From the NCBI GenBank assembly GCA_002189035.1, contig NEEC01000015.1:1488001-1552000 (forward strand): a DNA stretch of 64,000 nucleotides, in the 5' to 3' direction. Under the pieces are notes generated by a model, which saw only the letters and a list, made by a program, of their open reading frames with translations, searched no databases and was not told where the DNA came from. Positions 48,835-61,364 of the stretch are shown here, in pieces. This DNA comes from Utricularia gibba (lineage: Eukaryota > Streptophyta > Magnoliopsida > Lamiales > Lentibulariaceae). Made by a program: the position numbers and the translations under genes. Numbering within the stretch: the stretch's first letter is position 1; each line of letters starts with the position of its first letter.

Positions 48835-50440
48835 ACCCGAGATGGATGATTTGCTGTGAGGTTGTGTGGTAGGCGTTCTGTTCTGAGTTACGAAAGTTGT
48901 TTCCAATTAGTTAATATTCAGCCAGCGTGAAAGCACTCATTTTTGCAGCGTGAAACAGAATCGCAGGTTCCTTCCACGAACCCGGTAAATTGAAATTCAT
49001 ATTTGTATGAATTAAAACGTCTTTGAAATAAGCCCGTTGATATGGTTTTATTTGATATATACCGTAAGAAATAATCATAATGTAAAACTGTGGTGCAATC
49101 CCTTTACTTGCTTTTCTTGCTCTCACTGAAACACTGACGACAAGTCTAAGGCTGCACACACGCAATGCTGCTGCAAGACTTGTTGTACTGGAGCTGAGCT
49201 TGTAGCTCCACGCCAACACCTCATTGCTTCATAACAACGGGATCACAGCTAGTAAGCAATCAAGCAATCTAAGGAGAACAAGATGGGAGTAGTTCCCTTC
49301 ATGGTTTTTATTCAAAAAGTAGCTTCTTTCTGCCAGTAGGAGAAGTGCTCCTCTTCCTCTGCTGCAGACCGGTTCTACTTTTCCCCTGGCTGCTGTTCTC
49401 TGGTTTTCCCGCTTGCTTCATACCTCCAAAACATGCAGCCTTCGGGAAGGTCCTACCATTTGTTCCAGGGTTTGAACACAGAGGGCTTCGTCCCCGGATT
49501 CCATCATTATCTGACCAAGTAAGTTACCACTATTACACTACGAAAGACCTGCTTCTAAACAAGACAATACTACTCCAATGCTGTGCTGCTGGCTTACATG
49601 GACTTGATAAGACTGCACGAGGACGGGGAGCTGAATGAGGAGCTCTGGGGTTGCTAATCTTCCCCCTACAGCTGTTACATTGCTCTTAAGTTCTTCTGTG
49701 AGTGAAGGAAAAATTACCATTCATCAGCAGAACTGTAAACGCAATGCTGAGGGAAAGATAGTGAGTCGAACCATTGCTTGTAAGAATGCTGGGAGGTGGT
49801 GTTTTGGGGACAGCAACTCTCACCACGGATTCATCTGCGAGTTAGAACCTTTTATTAGCTTTCCCATCAAGAACATGCTTTGGAAACTTGTGAGAACTCA
49901 TGATTCCACCTTGAATTATTTTCACTCTAATGGATACCAAATGCATATAAATCAATGTCTATCAATGCATGTTTCACTTGGAAGGACATATCCTCCGATT
50001 CTTCTACTTCTCACTCTCAAAGCTAAAGTATGAATAGACATCACAGGATGAGAAGTGCTACACATCAACAAGCTACATTCTGAACCATCACATTCACTGA
50101 AAAGGGTTTGAACCACAAGCAAGACAGAAACTAGAAAGCAGTGTTTTGGGAGAAAAAATAATGCATTTGCAAGTTCTAATCCTCAGAGCAACAGTATGCA
50201 TCAAAATTCTTGATCCTACACAATGGAGAAAAAAGCAGTAAATGCAGCCTAAGTCCATTCCCTGTAGCTCTCCAGCACCACAAAGGGATGAAAGCTTCAG
50301 AATCTCTTTAACTCATTCTACGTTAAAAATGTCATGAAAAATCAATTTCAGTCATCGCCCCTGATCTACAGAACTTAAGAAAGCAGCTCACCGCGGACTC
50401 AAACGTGAAGCAACCGTAGAAACCAATAAAAATCACAGCT
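48835..50440. other. Intergenic region without recognised gene
   Basis: 1.6 kb containing the 3' UTR of the gene to the left. Open frames at 49345-49638 (+) and 49635-50033 (+) show no domain and no homologue I recognise. A donor-like AA/GTAAGT follows 49519, so a non-coding transcript is possible but unsupported. Confidence 0.5.
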
Positions 50441-50742
50441 TTAAACAGAGGTAAAAGAACCTGTGGACGAGGAATTATTGAGAGACAACCAATCGAATGC
50501 CTTCAGAGACTGCAGAGAAGTCTTCTCGTAATCATATTGCCCAACTTCTTCTTCCACCTCGACTCTAACCCTCACTTTTGGGTACACTTTTTAAACAAAA
50601 AAAAAGTAAAAAACAGAGATGACGACAACCCATCAGAGCAAGATAGAAAAATGAAATCTCAGGTTCACGTTTCCATTTCTAGAGCAAGAGGAACCAAAGC
50701 TTACTGTTTGCTCGGCGATGAAGTCCAGGACAAAAACAGCAT
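50441..50742 (-). CDS. Candidate 53-residue spliced small protein
   Basis: The ATG at 50742 opens exon 1 (50705-50742), which ends at a consensus donor (GTAAGC). An acceptor TTAG precedes exon 2 (50441-50564), and the phases match exactly (two bases plus one). The product begins MLFLSWTSSPSKQ, then an acidic stretch VEVEEEVGQYDYEK, then TSLQSLKAFDWLSL and a Ser/Asn/Thr-rich end before TAA. The alternative frame across exon 1 does not join to a longer product. I do not recognise the family. The tight exon structure and amphipathic middle suggest a real small protein or the 5' end of a longer gene, but no homologue supports it here. Confidence 0.35.
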
Positions 50743-51197
50743 ATTGAGAGATCCGAGAGAATTTTTGTAGGGAGACGGCCGTTTCAAAAGTTGAATCGCC
50801 TTTTTTTTGGAAGTTTGAACTTTGAATTGTCGCTCTCTTCGTCAGCATAAGCATTTTTGTTTGTCGCGGTGGCAAATATTATTATAAATAAAATATTGAT
50901 TGGAATTTCCACTCAAAATAAATATTGGAATTTTCTTTTCTAATTCCCAATTTTAGAATTGCAATTTGTTGGTTTTTTTTTTCATTAAACCTATTATTTG
51001 ATCGAATTCAATTTAAATTTATAATTCTTTAATTTGAATCTAATAATTTTTATAAAAAAAATTAAAAAGAATTATAAAAATAGTAAACAAGGATTTCTAT
51101 TTTTAAATATTTTATAGTAAATATAATATTTTAAATAATTCAAATTTATGGACCATCAGAGTACCACCATCAACACACAAAGTACCATGACACCCGT
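50743..51197. other. AT-rich intergenic region
   Basis: Spacer between two minus-strand genes; 50880-51140 is almost pure A/T. Nothing recognisable. Confidence 0.55.
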
Positions 51198-51722
51198 TCA
51201 TGCCACATATGATGAAGTAGAAGAACGTTGCTGTTCATCATTCAGAAAGGTATTGGCAACTGCCATAAAGATCCCGAGGATATCCAGCGCCTGCAGCGCC
51301 GCCGCCTTCACCTTCTCCGGCACCTGATTCCCGAAGCTGCGGGTGCAGTCATTGATATCCAGCATGGCCTCCCACCCCTTCGTCAGCAGGAAGTTAACCG
51401 CCGTCGCGTCGCGGGGAGGCAGCCAAGCACTGCATTGCTTCAGGTCACCAATGGCCTCGGCGCCAAGCGACACGTATGCATCCACGGGCTCGCCCTGTCC
51501 GATCGACTTCACCGTCGTGATGACCCCGTCGGACGCCGCGATCGCCTTCTGAAGCACGATCTCGCCCAGAGTCGTGAGGTCGGCTCCCTTCGACCGCGCC
51601 TCTGATCTGAGTACGCCGCTGCAGGAGGAGGGGTTCGAAGTTTTGCTGCATACGACGTCGATCAAGTCGGCCCGAGCCGTCGTCAGAAAAGCCAACGTCA
51701 GGATGATGAGGATGGAAGCCAT
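51198..51722 (-). CDS. PMEI-domain (invertase/pectin methylesterase inhibitor) protein
   Basis: This is a 174-residue secreted four-helix-bundle inhibitor that controls pectin methylesterase or acid invertase in the cell wall or vacuole. It is intronless. A signal peptide (about residues 1-18, ending TTARA) precedes DLIDVVCSKTSNPSSCSGVL, the conserved N-terminal hairpin with the first disulfide pair. Later cysteines in LKQCSAW and INDCTRSF give the second pair. The pattern of small helices (VDAYVSLGAEAIGDLKQC, VKAAALQALDILGIFMAVAN) fits the family, whose members are usually 150-200 residues. Exact target class (PMEI or invertase inhibitor) cannot be told from sequence. A TATA box sits about 45 bases upstream. 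The coding region is notably GC-rich against its AT-rich flanks. Confidence 0.9.
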   Translation of the reverse strand: MASILIILTLAFLTTARADLIDVVCSKTSNPSSCSGVLRSEARSKGADLTTLGEIVLQKAIAASDGVITTVKSIGQGEPVDAYVSLGAEAIGDLKQCSAWLPPRDATAVNFLLTKGWEAMLDINDCTRSFGNQVPEKVKAAALQALDILGIFMAVANTFLNDEQQRSSTSSYVA

Positions 51723-51766
51723 GAGTGCAGTGCAGTTGCAGGTCTTGTGTGAGGGAAAACCCTAGA

Positions 51767-51773
51767 ATATATA
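51767..51773 (-). promoter_or_regulatory. TATA box of the PMEI gene
   Basis: TATATAT on the minus strand, 45 bases upstream of the ATG. Confidence 0.55.
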
Positions 51774-52659
51774 GAAGTTTTTTTTTCTTTTGGAAACCGA
51801 ATGTAATTACAAATTCTGCTTTGAAGATTATGGGAATTAATCTAAGGAAAAGGAAGGTCAGAACAAATTCTGAATTAAAATTCGTAATTATGACGTCAAC
51901 ATTAATTTTTGAAATGTAATTCAAAAATAGATTCTGAAAACAAAATCAATTTTAGGTATGAATTGAAATTCAATTCTCTTATTTTCCATACTCTAAAATT
52001 AAATTTACAAAATTAGAAAACATGAAAGCAATAATCTTTAACACAGATTATAACTACTTCAGACAAGTTTAGGATGTAATAACACTCATAGATTTAATGT
52101 GTGCTCTCCTCTTGAAACACTAGAAACAATAAAAAGTGTTCAAGTGTCTAAACACTCATTTGTTGACAATAATTTTGAAAAACTATTTTTGTTATTAATT
52201 ATTACAAATATTTATACTAAATATATTTATCAAATATAATATTTAAATATATGCATGTTGTTTCCAATTGATTAGATGGAAGATAATATGTGAATTTATT
52301 TTTATTTGAAATAAAAAAAATTCTTTAGGGTTATTTTTATTATTTATTACAGATTTCAATAGATTACTTTTTTTTATTCGTACATAATTTAAATAACCAA
52401 TCAAACGTATAAACAATATTTAGTTTACTATCAAAATCCTCATTATCAATCTAACAAAATACATACGTAAAATATATGTATCAAATAAATTTATGACATA
52501 TGTGTTTTCTAAATATAAATAATTTAAATACATTATTAATTAAAGAATATGGAGTCAAAATCAAAGTTCAAGCTTTCTTTGTGGTGCTCTGGAATGAGAA
52601 ATGAGAAGTGAAAAGAGAAGACTTGGTATCTATACATTCAGGTGATGAGTGTCTCTGTG
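51774..52659. other. AT-rich intergenic region
   Basis: PMEI promoter and about 0.6 kb of AT-rich spacer, then the 3' UTR of the NDH subunit gene. No gene seen. Confidence 0.55.
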
Positions 52660-53699
52660 TCACCTATTCATTATATCATCCTTCTTGACAGTGAAATCCC
52701 ATAAATCCCCATATTTCTCATTGAACTCCCAAATATCCATGGTGTTGTAATCAGCTATTAACTTGTCGCGGGCTCCTCTCTCCATGGTGTATATCTCAGG
52801 CTCGAAGTTGTGGGGTTCGCTGGGCTTCGTCATTTCGATGCCGATGAAAGTCACAGTGAACACTGCTGCCCCGATGTACAGATACTCTCCCTGCAGATAA
52901 AGATTGTTAGATGCGTTTGTGGGCGAATCATCAATCAGTCTTGGACTGGTTTGCAGTACCGGAACGTTGAAGTACAGCCCAGAAGCAATTGCGGGGAGGA
53001 AAAGCCATGAGATGAGACCTGAATCAGAGCAGGTTCTCATGATGGAGTTACATGTCCAATCTTGAATAGAAACATCATGAAAAAAGTTACAGTTTATCGC
53101 TCAATCCTCAGAGAAAATGGTACCTTGGAATCCTGTGGGAGGACCCATGGCTGCATAATCTTCAGCGATTGCACCCCAGAAGGATCCTGAGATGACAGAA
53201 CAAGGGACATTCTGGGATGGCAGTATAAGCAACTAAACTAAAAATAAAGGCCAATATAATCGATTCTGGAATGAACCCAGAACTCAGGGGCTAAGAGAAG
53301 AGGAGCAGATACCCCTTTCATCACTTTCGAAGTAGGTGTGGTGCCCATCATACTTGCCATACTCGAACTCATCCTACAGTTAAAAGAGAAGAGGGGCTTC
53401 AGTTAATATGCAGCAGGGAAGAAAGGAGTTCGAAATGAAATTACTTCATCGATCCCATTTGTTGCCCATTGATCCTTGAAATCTTCGTTGAGATCCGGCT
53501 CAATTTCTGAGAGCGCAGATTTCAAGCTTGCAGATTTTTTTCGGAGATGATTCGTCTCTATTTTCTGGTACATCTGACATGGGCTCCTACTGGATAACCC
53601 CCTTTTCCTGAAGGCGCTCTCTTGGAGCTTCTTGTGTGAAAAAAGATCGCTCTTTGAAGCAGTAGCCACAGGAAACGAGGGGCTCAACACGGCCGCCAT
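52660..53699 (-). CDS. Probable PnsB5/NDH18, chloroplast NDH subunit
   Basis: This is a 222-residue plastid protein from five exons (53445-53699, 53313-53373, 53124-53186, 52960-53018 and 52660-52890), all in phase. The first 50-60 residues are a Ser/Lys/Arg-rich transit peptide. The mature part has DEFEYGKYDGHHTYFESDE, SFWGAIAEDYAAMGPPTGFQ, a membrane segment LISWLFLPAIASGLYF, a second hydrophobic segment EYLYIGAAVFTVTFIGIEM, then KPSEPHNFEPEIYTMERGAR and DYNTMDIWEFNEKYGDLWDF. I match this to the single-gene family of PnsB5 (NDH18), a subunit of subcomplex B of the chloroplast NADH dehydrogenase-like complex in cyclic electron flow. The match is from memory of the family, so the name is likely but not proven. 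A plastid membrane protein of photosynthesis is firm. Confidence 0.75.
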
Positions 53700-54096
53700 T
53701 TTTCGGAATTCAAGTATACTCAGAGGGCAGAGTGAACACCCTTCACCTGCATCTTATCCATCGGTTTCAAAAAGAGAGGAATCCATGACTACACATGGCG
53801 GCGAGTTGATTTCCTCCAATCCCAACCGTTTCAGATAATAAAAAAAACTTCTTTGTCACCAACACCACACAAGTGGCTTGCGCCATTTTCACCACTGCAC
53901 TGCCAAATAACTAAGAAAACCAAACTTGTTTAATTTTCTCTACGGTGGGTCATCTCAACTCAACCTTGAAGTGAGGGGAAAACCAAGCAGCAATAGTATT
54001 ACTTGACCAGAAATTGCGGTCATAAAAAAGCAGTACCGAATGTAACAACATTGGAGAGGGCGTGTGTAGGAGATATACATATCATTCAGAAGCCAC
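53700..54096. other. Intergenic region
   Basis: Promoter of the NDH subunit gene and 3' UTR of the XBAT-like gene. Nothing else. Confidence 0.55.
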
Positions 54097-57000
54097 CTAA
54101 ACAGTGTAAATCCGCATGACTTGATCGATCTTGGAGCGGCAAACAGGGCACCCCCAGTTCTTGGCCTTGATCTCATTCAAACAAGACATGCATCCTGCCA
54201 AATGCCCACAAGGCACACAAGCACCCTCCACTGGCGCATCAAGGCAGATGGAGCAATTTGAAGGCGTGGACGAAGGAGCACCCTCTTCCTTCTTTTCACT
54301 AAGCATTTCCTTGTCATCGAGGAGGCTGCTAAGATCGATCGATGGATAATGAATCCGGCTATCGTGTTCCAAACCGGGGGGAGCTGAAGGCATTGGAAAT
54401 GTGGAGGTGGATGAAGGGCCAGCTTTAGATTCAGCTTGTTCAACGTCCCCATTACTGCGGTGATCATATCCATCAACGGAGGAGCTATCGGTAGAGTGTG
54501 AACTTGTAGCGGAGGAGGGACTGGGGGGCCCCTCGTTTATCCCAAGAACAATTGACGAAGCGCTTTGATTTTCGTGCTGTGCAACTGCAGCAGGAGCATC
54601 AAGGGCCTGTTGATGCTGAAAAGGAAATGCGGGATGAACCACCACCTGCCTCGTCAATTTTTTTTCGCAATGATTAGAGCTGGTTTATTGAAATGAATGC
54701 ATACGGAAAAATGTAGTAGCATCAAGTATGCAGGAAAACACGGAATTGCTGCAACCTGAGGAATTCCTTTGCAAGCGTTGCAGAATCTTCTTAGTTGTTC
54801 CTTCTCTGTTTCATTCAAGGGTCCAAGTTTAATCCTAATATCTGCGCCAACAACATTTATACGGTTCAAAAAAGTCAGCACCATACTCTGTGCCATCAAG
54901 CATGCAAATTAGACAGCCTATAAAAATACTATGCGGATCGCATGACCAGAGTGGAAACTGTACGTACTTCTTGCCTCCTGAGAGCGCCTAAGAGCTCGTC
55001 TTCTCCTCCAACGTCTAGGCACTGCAAAAATTAAAAACCAATTAACTTCTTAACACGAAAACTTTATAAGAAAATATATAAATAATCATGCCCCATTACT
55101 CCTTGATATATCAGATATGGTAGCCACGGGATCTGGCTGGTTAAAATTTGGTTCCTCTAGATTTGACTTCCACAGTGGGACAATTGTACGTGGCTCGGAC
55201 TCCTGAAAAAAGTGTAATACAAATAGCTTAAACCATTTTGCAAATAACAACTCGGAGAGGTGACAAGCAGTGTGTGCATAATCCTAATGCATGCGAAATA
55301 AATAAATAAATAAATAAGATATACAGCGTGCACTACAATAGGATATTTAAGCAGGAGATACAAGAGCAACTAAAATGGTTAGCTGGGAAGACAACACGAG
55401 ATTAAAGAAACTGAAAAATTAGTTTCAAGTCACCTGTGCACCATTATATATTGCAAGCTCTAGCTTCAAAGGTTTTTGAAGATTCCGTGAGCCACAGGGT
55501 AGAATGACCACCCAACTGTGATTACAAGAACTTTATCATTCGTATTTTTACCAAGTCACAACAATATAAAGGTAAATCAAAGTCTTGATCATTGATAAAA
55601 GCAGCCGTCTTCTTACCTTTTAATTAATAAATCAAAATACTTTTAAACAGGGTGACGGCCGCATGGAGGAAGCAAGTAAGGATATTTTCATTTTTTTTTT
55701 AAAAAAAATACAATCATATCAGGATGCAATCATCACGGCACGGTAGCAACATGCCCACGAAACTCACACTTTTCTAGAAAGCAATTGAGGAGCCAGAAGA
55801 TTCAGGAAGCCCAGTCCATAAAACTCCAGCAGCCAACCAGAAAATAAGCACAAACGGTCCTGTGCATATCACAAAAGAACACCAATTTAAGCTAATGCGC
55901 ATGAAGAATATATTCAGCAGAGCAGTACCTCAATTGCACGAACAACATAATTATAACCACCGGCCCTAGCAACATCGAGGGGTGTTTGGTAATCATCATT
56001 CATCACTAATGCATTAGCTGAAATTCAATAAAGAAAATGAATAACACGAGATGAGCATTGTATTTTTTACAGCAAGAATGCAATGACCTCCGTGTGAAAG
56101 AAGTAAGTTAACTGTCCCATAAAGGCCACATCTAGCAGCATGATGCAGAGGAGTTCCAGCTTGCCGTCCTGGAATTAAACTTAACCTATGAATTACAAGT
56201 ATGACGCAACAACTATCTTTTTCAGCTTATAAGTCTGAAATGTATTAATGCCACCAGAAACGGAAAAATAATGAGAGAAAGCCTAATGAACTCAAACTAC
56301 TCTTAAGATATGTAGCATGAAAAATCTGTTCATAGTTACAGAAAACTGTCCACATTACAACCCAAGAATGATTCTTTTCCAACACGATGATTTTATGAAA
56401 TCTCATTTTTTAACATCAGCCCTAAGCAAGGAATGCAATTCACCAACAAGAATCATGTCCTTGTGGATAAACTTACCTGGACGATAAGCATTAACATTGG
56501 CACCCAAGTCTATCAATGTCTCTGCTACATTATACAGCTCAGGTTTCATGCAAGCAGCAATGAGAGGAGTTTTTGATTCACGGTCCATCCACTGCAAGAT
56601 AAAACATAATGAGTGCCTTTTGATCATCAGATGCTGACTAATTTAATTTTCTTGTATTTTACTCCTACATGGATCCTATAAAGGGAAGGTATCATGAAGC
56701 TAACCACTCCTCCATGCTCTCAATGAAAAGTGCAAGACAGTTGTTTATTCCAGTTATATAATGAATATATTTGAGTTAGTCCTTTTTCCCCTGATCTTAA
56801 TCAACAGTCAGTGACAACACCCATGATGCTGTCCATGTTTGCTTGTGATCTATTGTCAAATAAAAACAGGAGCTTGGAAAAAAGGAGCAAGGATATTCCC
56901 CTAGAGAACACTTAGGAATCATATCATGATTACCAAAATAAAAACGCAGATTTCATTCACAGTCTCAGCCATCTCAATCTGAAAATCTAAGGAAAGAAGC

Positions 57001-57193
57001 AATATTACACCTCCGTCCCAAAAACACACGGGCAGGGAAGCATCAAAGCTCATCCAGAAGGCGTATAAGAAAGAATCTAAATTGTGTTCACCTCAAGACC
57101 AGCTCCTTCGCTCCGGAGAGCTTTGACCGCTTCAACGTTCCCCAAATTGACTTGATCATACAGCTGCTGATCCTTCGATTGCTGCAGCCCCAT
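54097..57193 (-). CDS. XBAT34/35-like ankyrin-RING E3 ligase
   Basis: This is a 450-residue ubiquitin ligase from ten exons: 57092-57193, 56477-56591, 56088-56168, 55929-56017, 55768-55859, 55434-55515, 55100-55202, 54968-55021, 54756-54841 and 54097-54645, all in phase. The start is the ATG at 57193 (MGLQQSKDQQLYDQV); an N-terminal Gly with Ser nearby could allow myristoylation, as proposed for XBAT relatives. Ankyrin repeats follow: TPLIAACMKPELYNVAETLI, NVNAYRPGRQAGTPLHHAA, LLLSHGANALVMNDDYQTPL. A conserved middle reads LFSGWLLEFYG, RKVWVVILPCGSRN. The C-terminal RING (C3HC4) reads CSICLDAPVEGACVPCGHLA, GCMSCLNEIKAKNWGCPVC, SKIDQVMRIYTV. XBAT35 acts in ethylene and immune signalling and cell death; the substrate here is unknown. 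Confidence 0.93.
55297..55316. repeat. (AAAT)5 microsatellite
   Basis: Five tetranucleotide units inside an intron of the XBAT-like gene. Confidence 0.85.
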
Positions 57194-58387
57194 CCTCAGA
57201 CTAACGACGGATACTCCGAACCTCCGGAAAGAAAGCGAACAAGAAAAAACCACACAGATCCGATAACTGGAACTCGATAAGCAAGAGTATCCAGTGAAGA
57301 AGAGATATGAGAGAAACGCTTCTAGTAAGTCATTTTCCGCAAGTCCCAGGAGCTTTCCCTTGAAAATTGAAATGCTACGCGTTTTCCAAACCAACCAACC
57401 AACTATTCTCGTTTCACCAAAATACCCCCAATACGTATTTCAATTTCCAAAATAACCCTATTTTGAAATGCCTCACATATTAATTACCAGTACGAACGAA
57501 AGAGGCAGCCCCCGGAACCCTAACAGCTGACTCCATGCATCGTATCGTTTCATCTTCAAATAATGAGTTCAATTACGTATTTTAAATTAAATCGAAAAAT
57601 GGGATTAACTCATTTTAAAAAATAATTTTAATTTAAAAAAATTATGAAATGCGATTTAATTCATCTAAGATTAAATCGGAAAATCAGTCCGTATAAAAAT
57701 GTTAATTTTGATCAAAAGCTACTCCTGTTCTGTTCTGACAATAACTATTAGCTACATAACTAATTGACTCTTGAATCTGATTGGTGATCATTTGATTTCG
57801 CATTTAAATAAATTTTTTAAATTAGAAAAAAAAACTGCAAATTACTTGTATAAATGATTTGTAATTTCAACGGTTAAAATCGTAATTAAATCGTACAATT
57901 TTTTCTAAAAATTTTTTTTAAAAAAATATTTTATATAAAAATATTGAATTATTATGAACCGTAAGTAAATCACGATTAAATCTTAATTTATTTTATCCTA
58001 TTGTAAAACGATTTGAAATATGATATTTGAATCAAATAATAGTTTATGTCTTCACTAGTAGTTTCAAAAAAATGTTTCAAAAATAATCTCATTGTCAAAG
58101 TCATTTTGTTTCAAAAGAGAATAAATTTAAAAATATTCATTATTCTTAAGAAACTAAATAACAGTAACTTATATTACTTATATTTTATTAAAAACACTTA
58201 TTGAAAAATATTTTTAAAAAATATAATCAAAATGGAACTGTTGGACTATGGAGACTAGTATATGCACTCACTGTAAAGCTCAGAAACATTGAGACTTTAA
58301 AAATGAAATTCTGTGTCATGAATGAGGTCCTAATTTACTTACATGTCAAAATTTGGGTTGAGCTCCTCATCATCAAGCTGCAGCCCA
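57194..58387. other. AT-rich intergenic region
   Basis: 1.2 kb with the XBAT-like promoter and leader (57194-57420), then strongly AT-rich spacer and the 3' UTR of the PPR gene. No gene is seen. Confidence 0.6.
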
Positions 58388-60661
58388 TCACCAGAAGTCC
58401 CTGCAAGAGCAACAACCCTTTCTGCAGTGATGAAATCTAGTTCGATCTCTTATGATGATTTCCCTGTCAAGCACCTCAGATGCCAATTTCATGAACTTGT
58501 GGCAGTCTTCACATATTCTAAGGTTCTTGATTATACGTATGGGGCTGCTTGCTTCCTTGTGTATGAGCCCATAGCAAAGAGCTAGCTTCTCGCTGTGCCA
58601 AAGAACAACCTCTCGCTTTTCATCTTCATCCAAATCTACCAACACACCACGGGTATCTGGAGTGTATCCTACCTGTTTCAGCCTGTCAACTAATTCATAT
58701 AGCTTGGCATAAACCTCATCTGTGTGCTCATGGTTCTTGTCTGCTGTTAGGAATTCATGTATCACACCGTGTATTTCAACTCTGCTGCATCCTCGTTCTT
58801 TTGAGATTCCCTTCTCCTTCATGAACTGCCGCAAGCTACCAACGTTTTCCCAACATCTGTCTTTTGCGTACATATTTGATAGGAAAACATGAGCTCCATC
58901 ATGGTCAGGATCTAACTTGAGAACTTGTTTTGCAGCAAAGTCTCCCAGTTCGAAGTCACCATGAATCCGGCAGGCAGCCATGAGGGATCCCCAGATGATA
59001 ATATTTGGGGCCATTGGCATAGTCTCTACAACCTCTAGTGCACGACGCAGATGATTAGCTCGACCATAGAGGTCCACCAAGCATCCATAATGTTCCAATC
59101 TTGGTTTAATTCCGTAGTCATGTACCATTGATTCAAATGCCTTCTGTCCTTCATCCACTAAACCCGCATGACTGCAAGCATTGAGAACAGAAACGAAAGT
59201 AACCCAGTTCGGATCCACATTTCGGAGTTTCATCTGGTTGAAATGCTTTAGAGCATTTTCAGCATCTCCATGAACAGCAAAAGCATTAATCATGGAGGTC
59301 CAAGATATTACATTCCTCTTGCGCATTTCTGTAAAGACTTGTTTTGCATCCTGAAGACTACCACACTTGGCATACATATCAATGAGAGCATTGCGTACCG
59401 GCAAAGCTTTTCCAAATTCTTCTCCATCCACAGTTGCATGGATTTTTCTAGCATGATCAAGTGCACCAAGATGCGCGCATGCTGAGATGACACTTAACAT
59501 GGTCACTTGGTCGGGCTTGCATCCGGATTTCAGCATGTCGTCAAATAGCTTGAGAGCATCTTGAGGCTTATCGCTCTCTGCATAACCAGCAATCATTGCA
59601 CTCCAGCAGACCAAATCTCTGTCAACAATGCCATCAAAAATTGATCTAGCAGCCTGGATATTCCCATGTTTTGAATGGCCTGTTATCATCGCAGTTGATG
59701 CCACAACATTCTTGGGATTCAGGGTGCAATACATGGTTTCAGCCACATCCATGGAACCAGAGGCCGCGTACATGTTTAAAAGAGCTGTTTGTGTCTGCGA
59801 ATCAAGCACCATACGATTCTGAGTGATGAATTCATGCACTACTCTTCCTGCAGCCAAATTTTTAAAGCGAGCACAAGAAGAAAGAATAGTAGTGAGAACT
59901 CTCTCATCCGGTTCTATGCCGAATTTCTTCATCTCTTGCAGAAGGACTAAAGCATCATCAAAAAGCTGGCTTTGGCAATATCTGTTTGAAAATACGTCTT
60001 AAGAAATCAAAGAGAGATGAAAAAAACTCAATCTACTCAGACTAGAAGCATACCCGTCAATAACAATATTCCAAGCAACAATGTCTCTATGAGACATTTT
60101 ATCAAACAAGAGACGCGCATCAGTGATCAGACCACAGGCAGCGTACATGCCCACCAACGCAGTCTCCACATAAGGATCAGAATCATACCCAAGTTTCGCT
60201 ACAAGTGCATGAATCATCCTCCCTTCACTTAAAGCCGTGGACTTCGATGCCGCCTTGAGCAGTGGCGGGAAGCAGAATCTGTCCATAGGAAAAGATTTGC
60301 TTATCATAGTTTGAAAAAACAAGAGCGCATTCAGGGGATTGCTTGAGCGTGAGAGGTGCTTGATGATTTTGTTGGACAATTGACACGTAGGTGAAGAATT
60401 GGAGGGGATAGAGGAAAGCAGTGAGAGAGCGTACGACGGGAAGGAGAGGGACGAGAGTAGGAGATGAAATAGGTGGTGGTGGTGGTGGTGTCCACCGTGG
60501 GTGGGATTTCTGAGGATTTGGGCATGAATTTGCTTCAAGTGAGAAACTGAAGTGGCAGCGGAAATGAGGCTCGCGAAGTTTGTCTGGGTGTACGGTACGG
60601 CGATGGTGGCGCTTGTCGCCGGCGGCAAAGTGCCGTAGAGCAGCGGCTGGAGCACAGCCAT
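58388..60661 (-). CDS. PLS-type DYW pentatricopeptide repeat protein
   Basis: This is a 733-residue organelle RNA-editing factor candidate from two exons (60054-60661 and 58388-59981; intron phase 2). The start is the ATG at 60661 (MAVLQPLLYG). The N-terminus includes a His run (H6). PPR motifs follow in PLS order, with repeated VSWTSMI/AWNIVI, NALIDMYAKCG, AMIAGYAES and PDQVTMLSVISACAH. The E domain is seen at ALEVVETMPMAPNIIIWGSL and HGDFELGDFAAKQVL, then the DYW deaminase: GYTPDTRGVLVDLDEDEKRE, HSEKLALCYGLI with the catalytic H.E, ICEDCHKFMKLASEV with the zinc CxxCH, and RTRFHHCRKGCCSCRDFW. The last three residues are DFW rather than DYW. Such proteins direct C-to-U editing in plastids or mitochondria. 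The family is closest in layout to At4g14820-type genes; the target site is unknown. Confidence 0.93.
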
Positions 60662-61364
60662 CAAATCGTGAAGTTGAGGTTGGAAGTTGGGGACTATATA
60701 CCTTCCACTACCATGTCCCAAAATCAATTCGATTTAATCAAATATCCATTTTTTATTATTTTCTATTTAAAGAAAAAGAAAAAAAATTGAAAATACTTTT
60801 CAATAATGAGCTCAAGGGACCGTGTGTAAGGCTTTCAGCAAGGTGTACAACTCAACCTCATGTGTCAAATTTGGAATGTATCAAAAAAGTGATCAACATA
60901 TTTTGAATATGTAATAAAATTGATTATCCTATATGTAAAAAATTGATCTTAATACTTGAAAAATAAAAATAAGATGATTAATTTTCTAAATCCGTCAAAT
61001 TTGCACCATAAAACAATTAGGGACAAAATCAATGATTTTTGTGCTGCTTTTCTTCGATTGATGCTGAAAAAAAATCATAAATGTGGGGTATTACAATCAC
61101 GATTCAGATGATTGACCCTGGTCTACTTACACACCGCAATCCAAAGAACAGAATGAATTTTCACAAAAGAAGATCCAAAATTCAAACCTAATATATAACC
61201 TGGCATGAAACAAGGCTACCTTGTCATTCATGAGGCTTTTTTGGAAAATAACCCAGAACAAGCATATTGGCATATGCTAAATCAGAAGACCAATGCAGCT
61301 GCTAGTAGCCACCACTGGAGATGAAAAGAGAAACCACAGCCACCATTGGGAAAGTGGTGAGGGC
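60662..61364. other. Intergenic region
   Basis: 0.7 kb with the PPR promoter on the left and the 3' UTR of the ATG27-like gene on the right. An A-rich stretch at 60770-60787. Nothing else recognisable. Confidence 0.55.
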
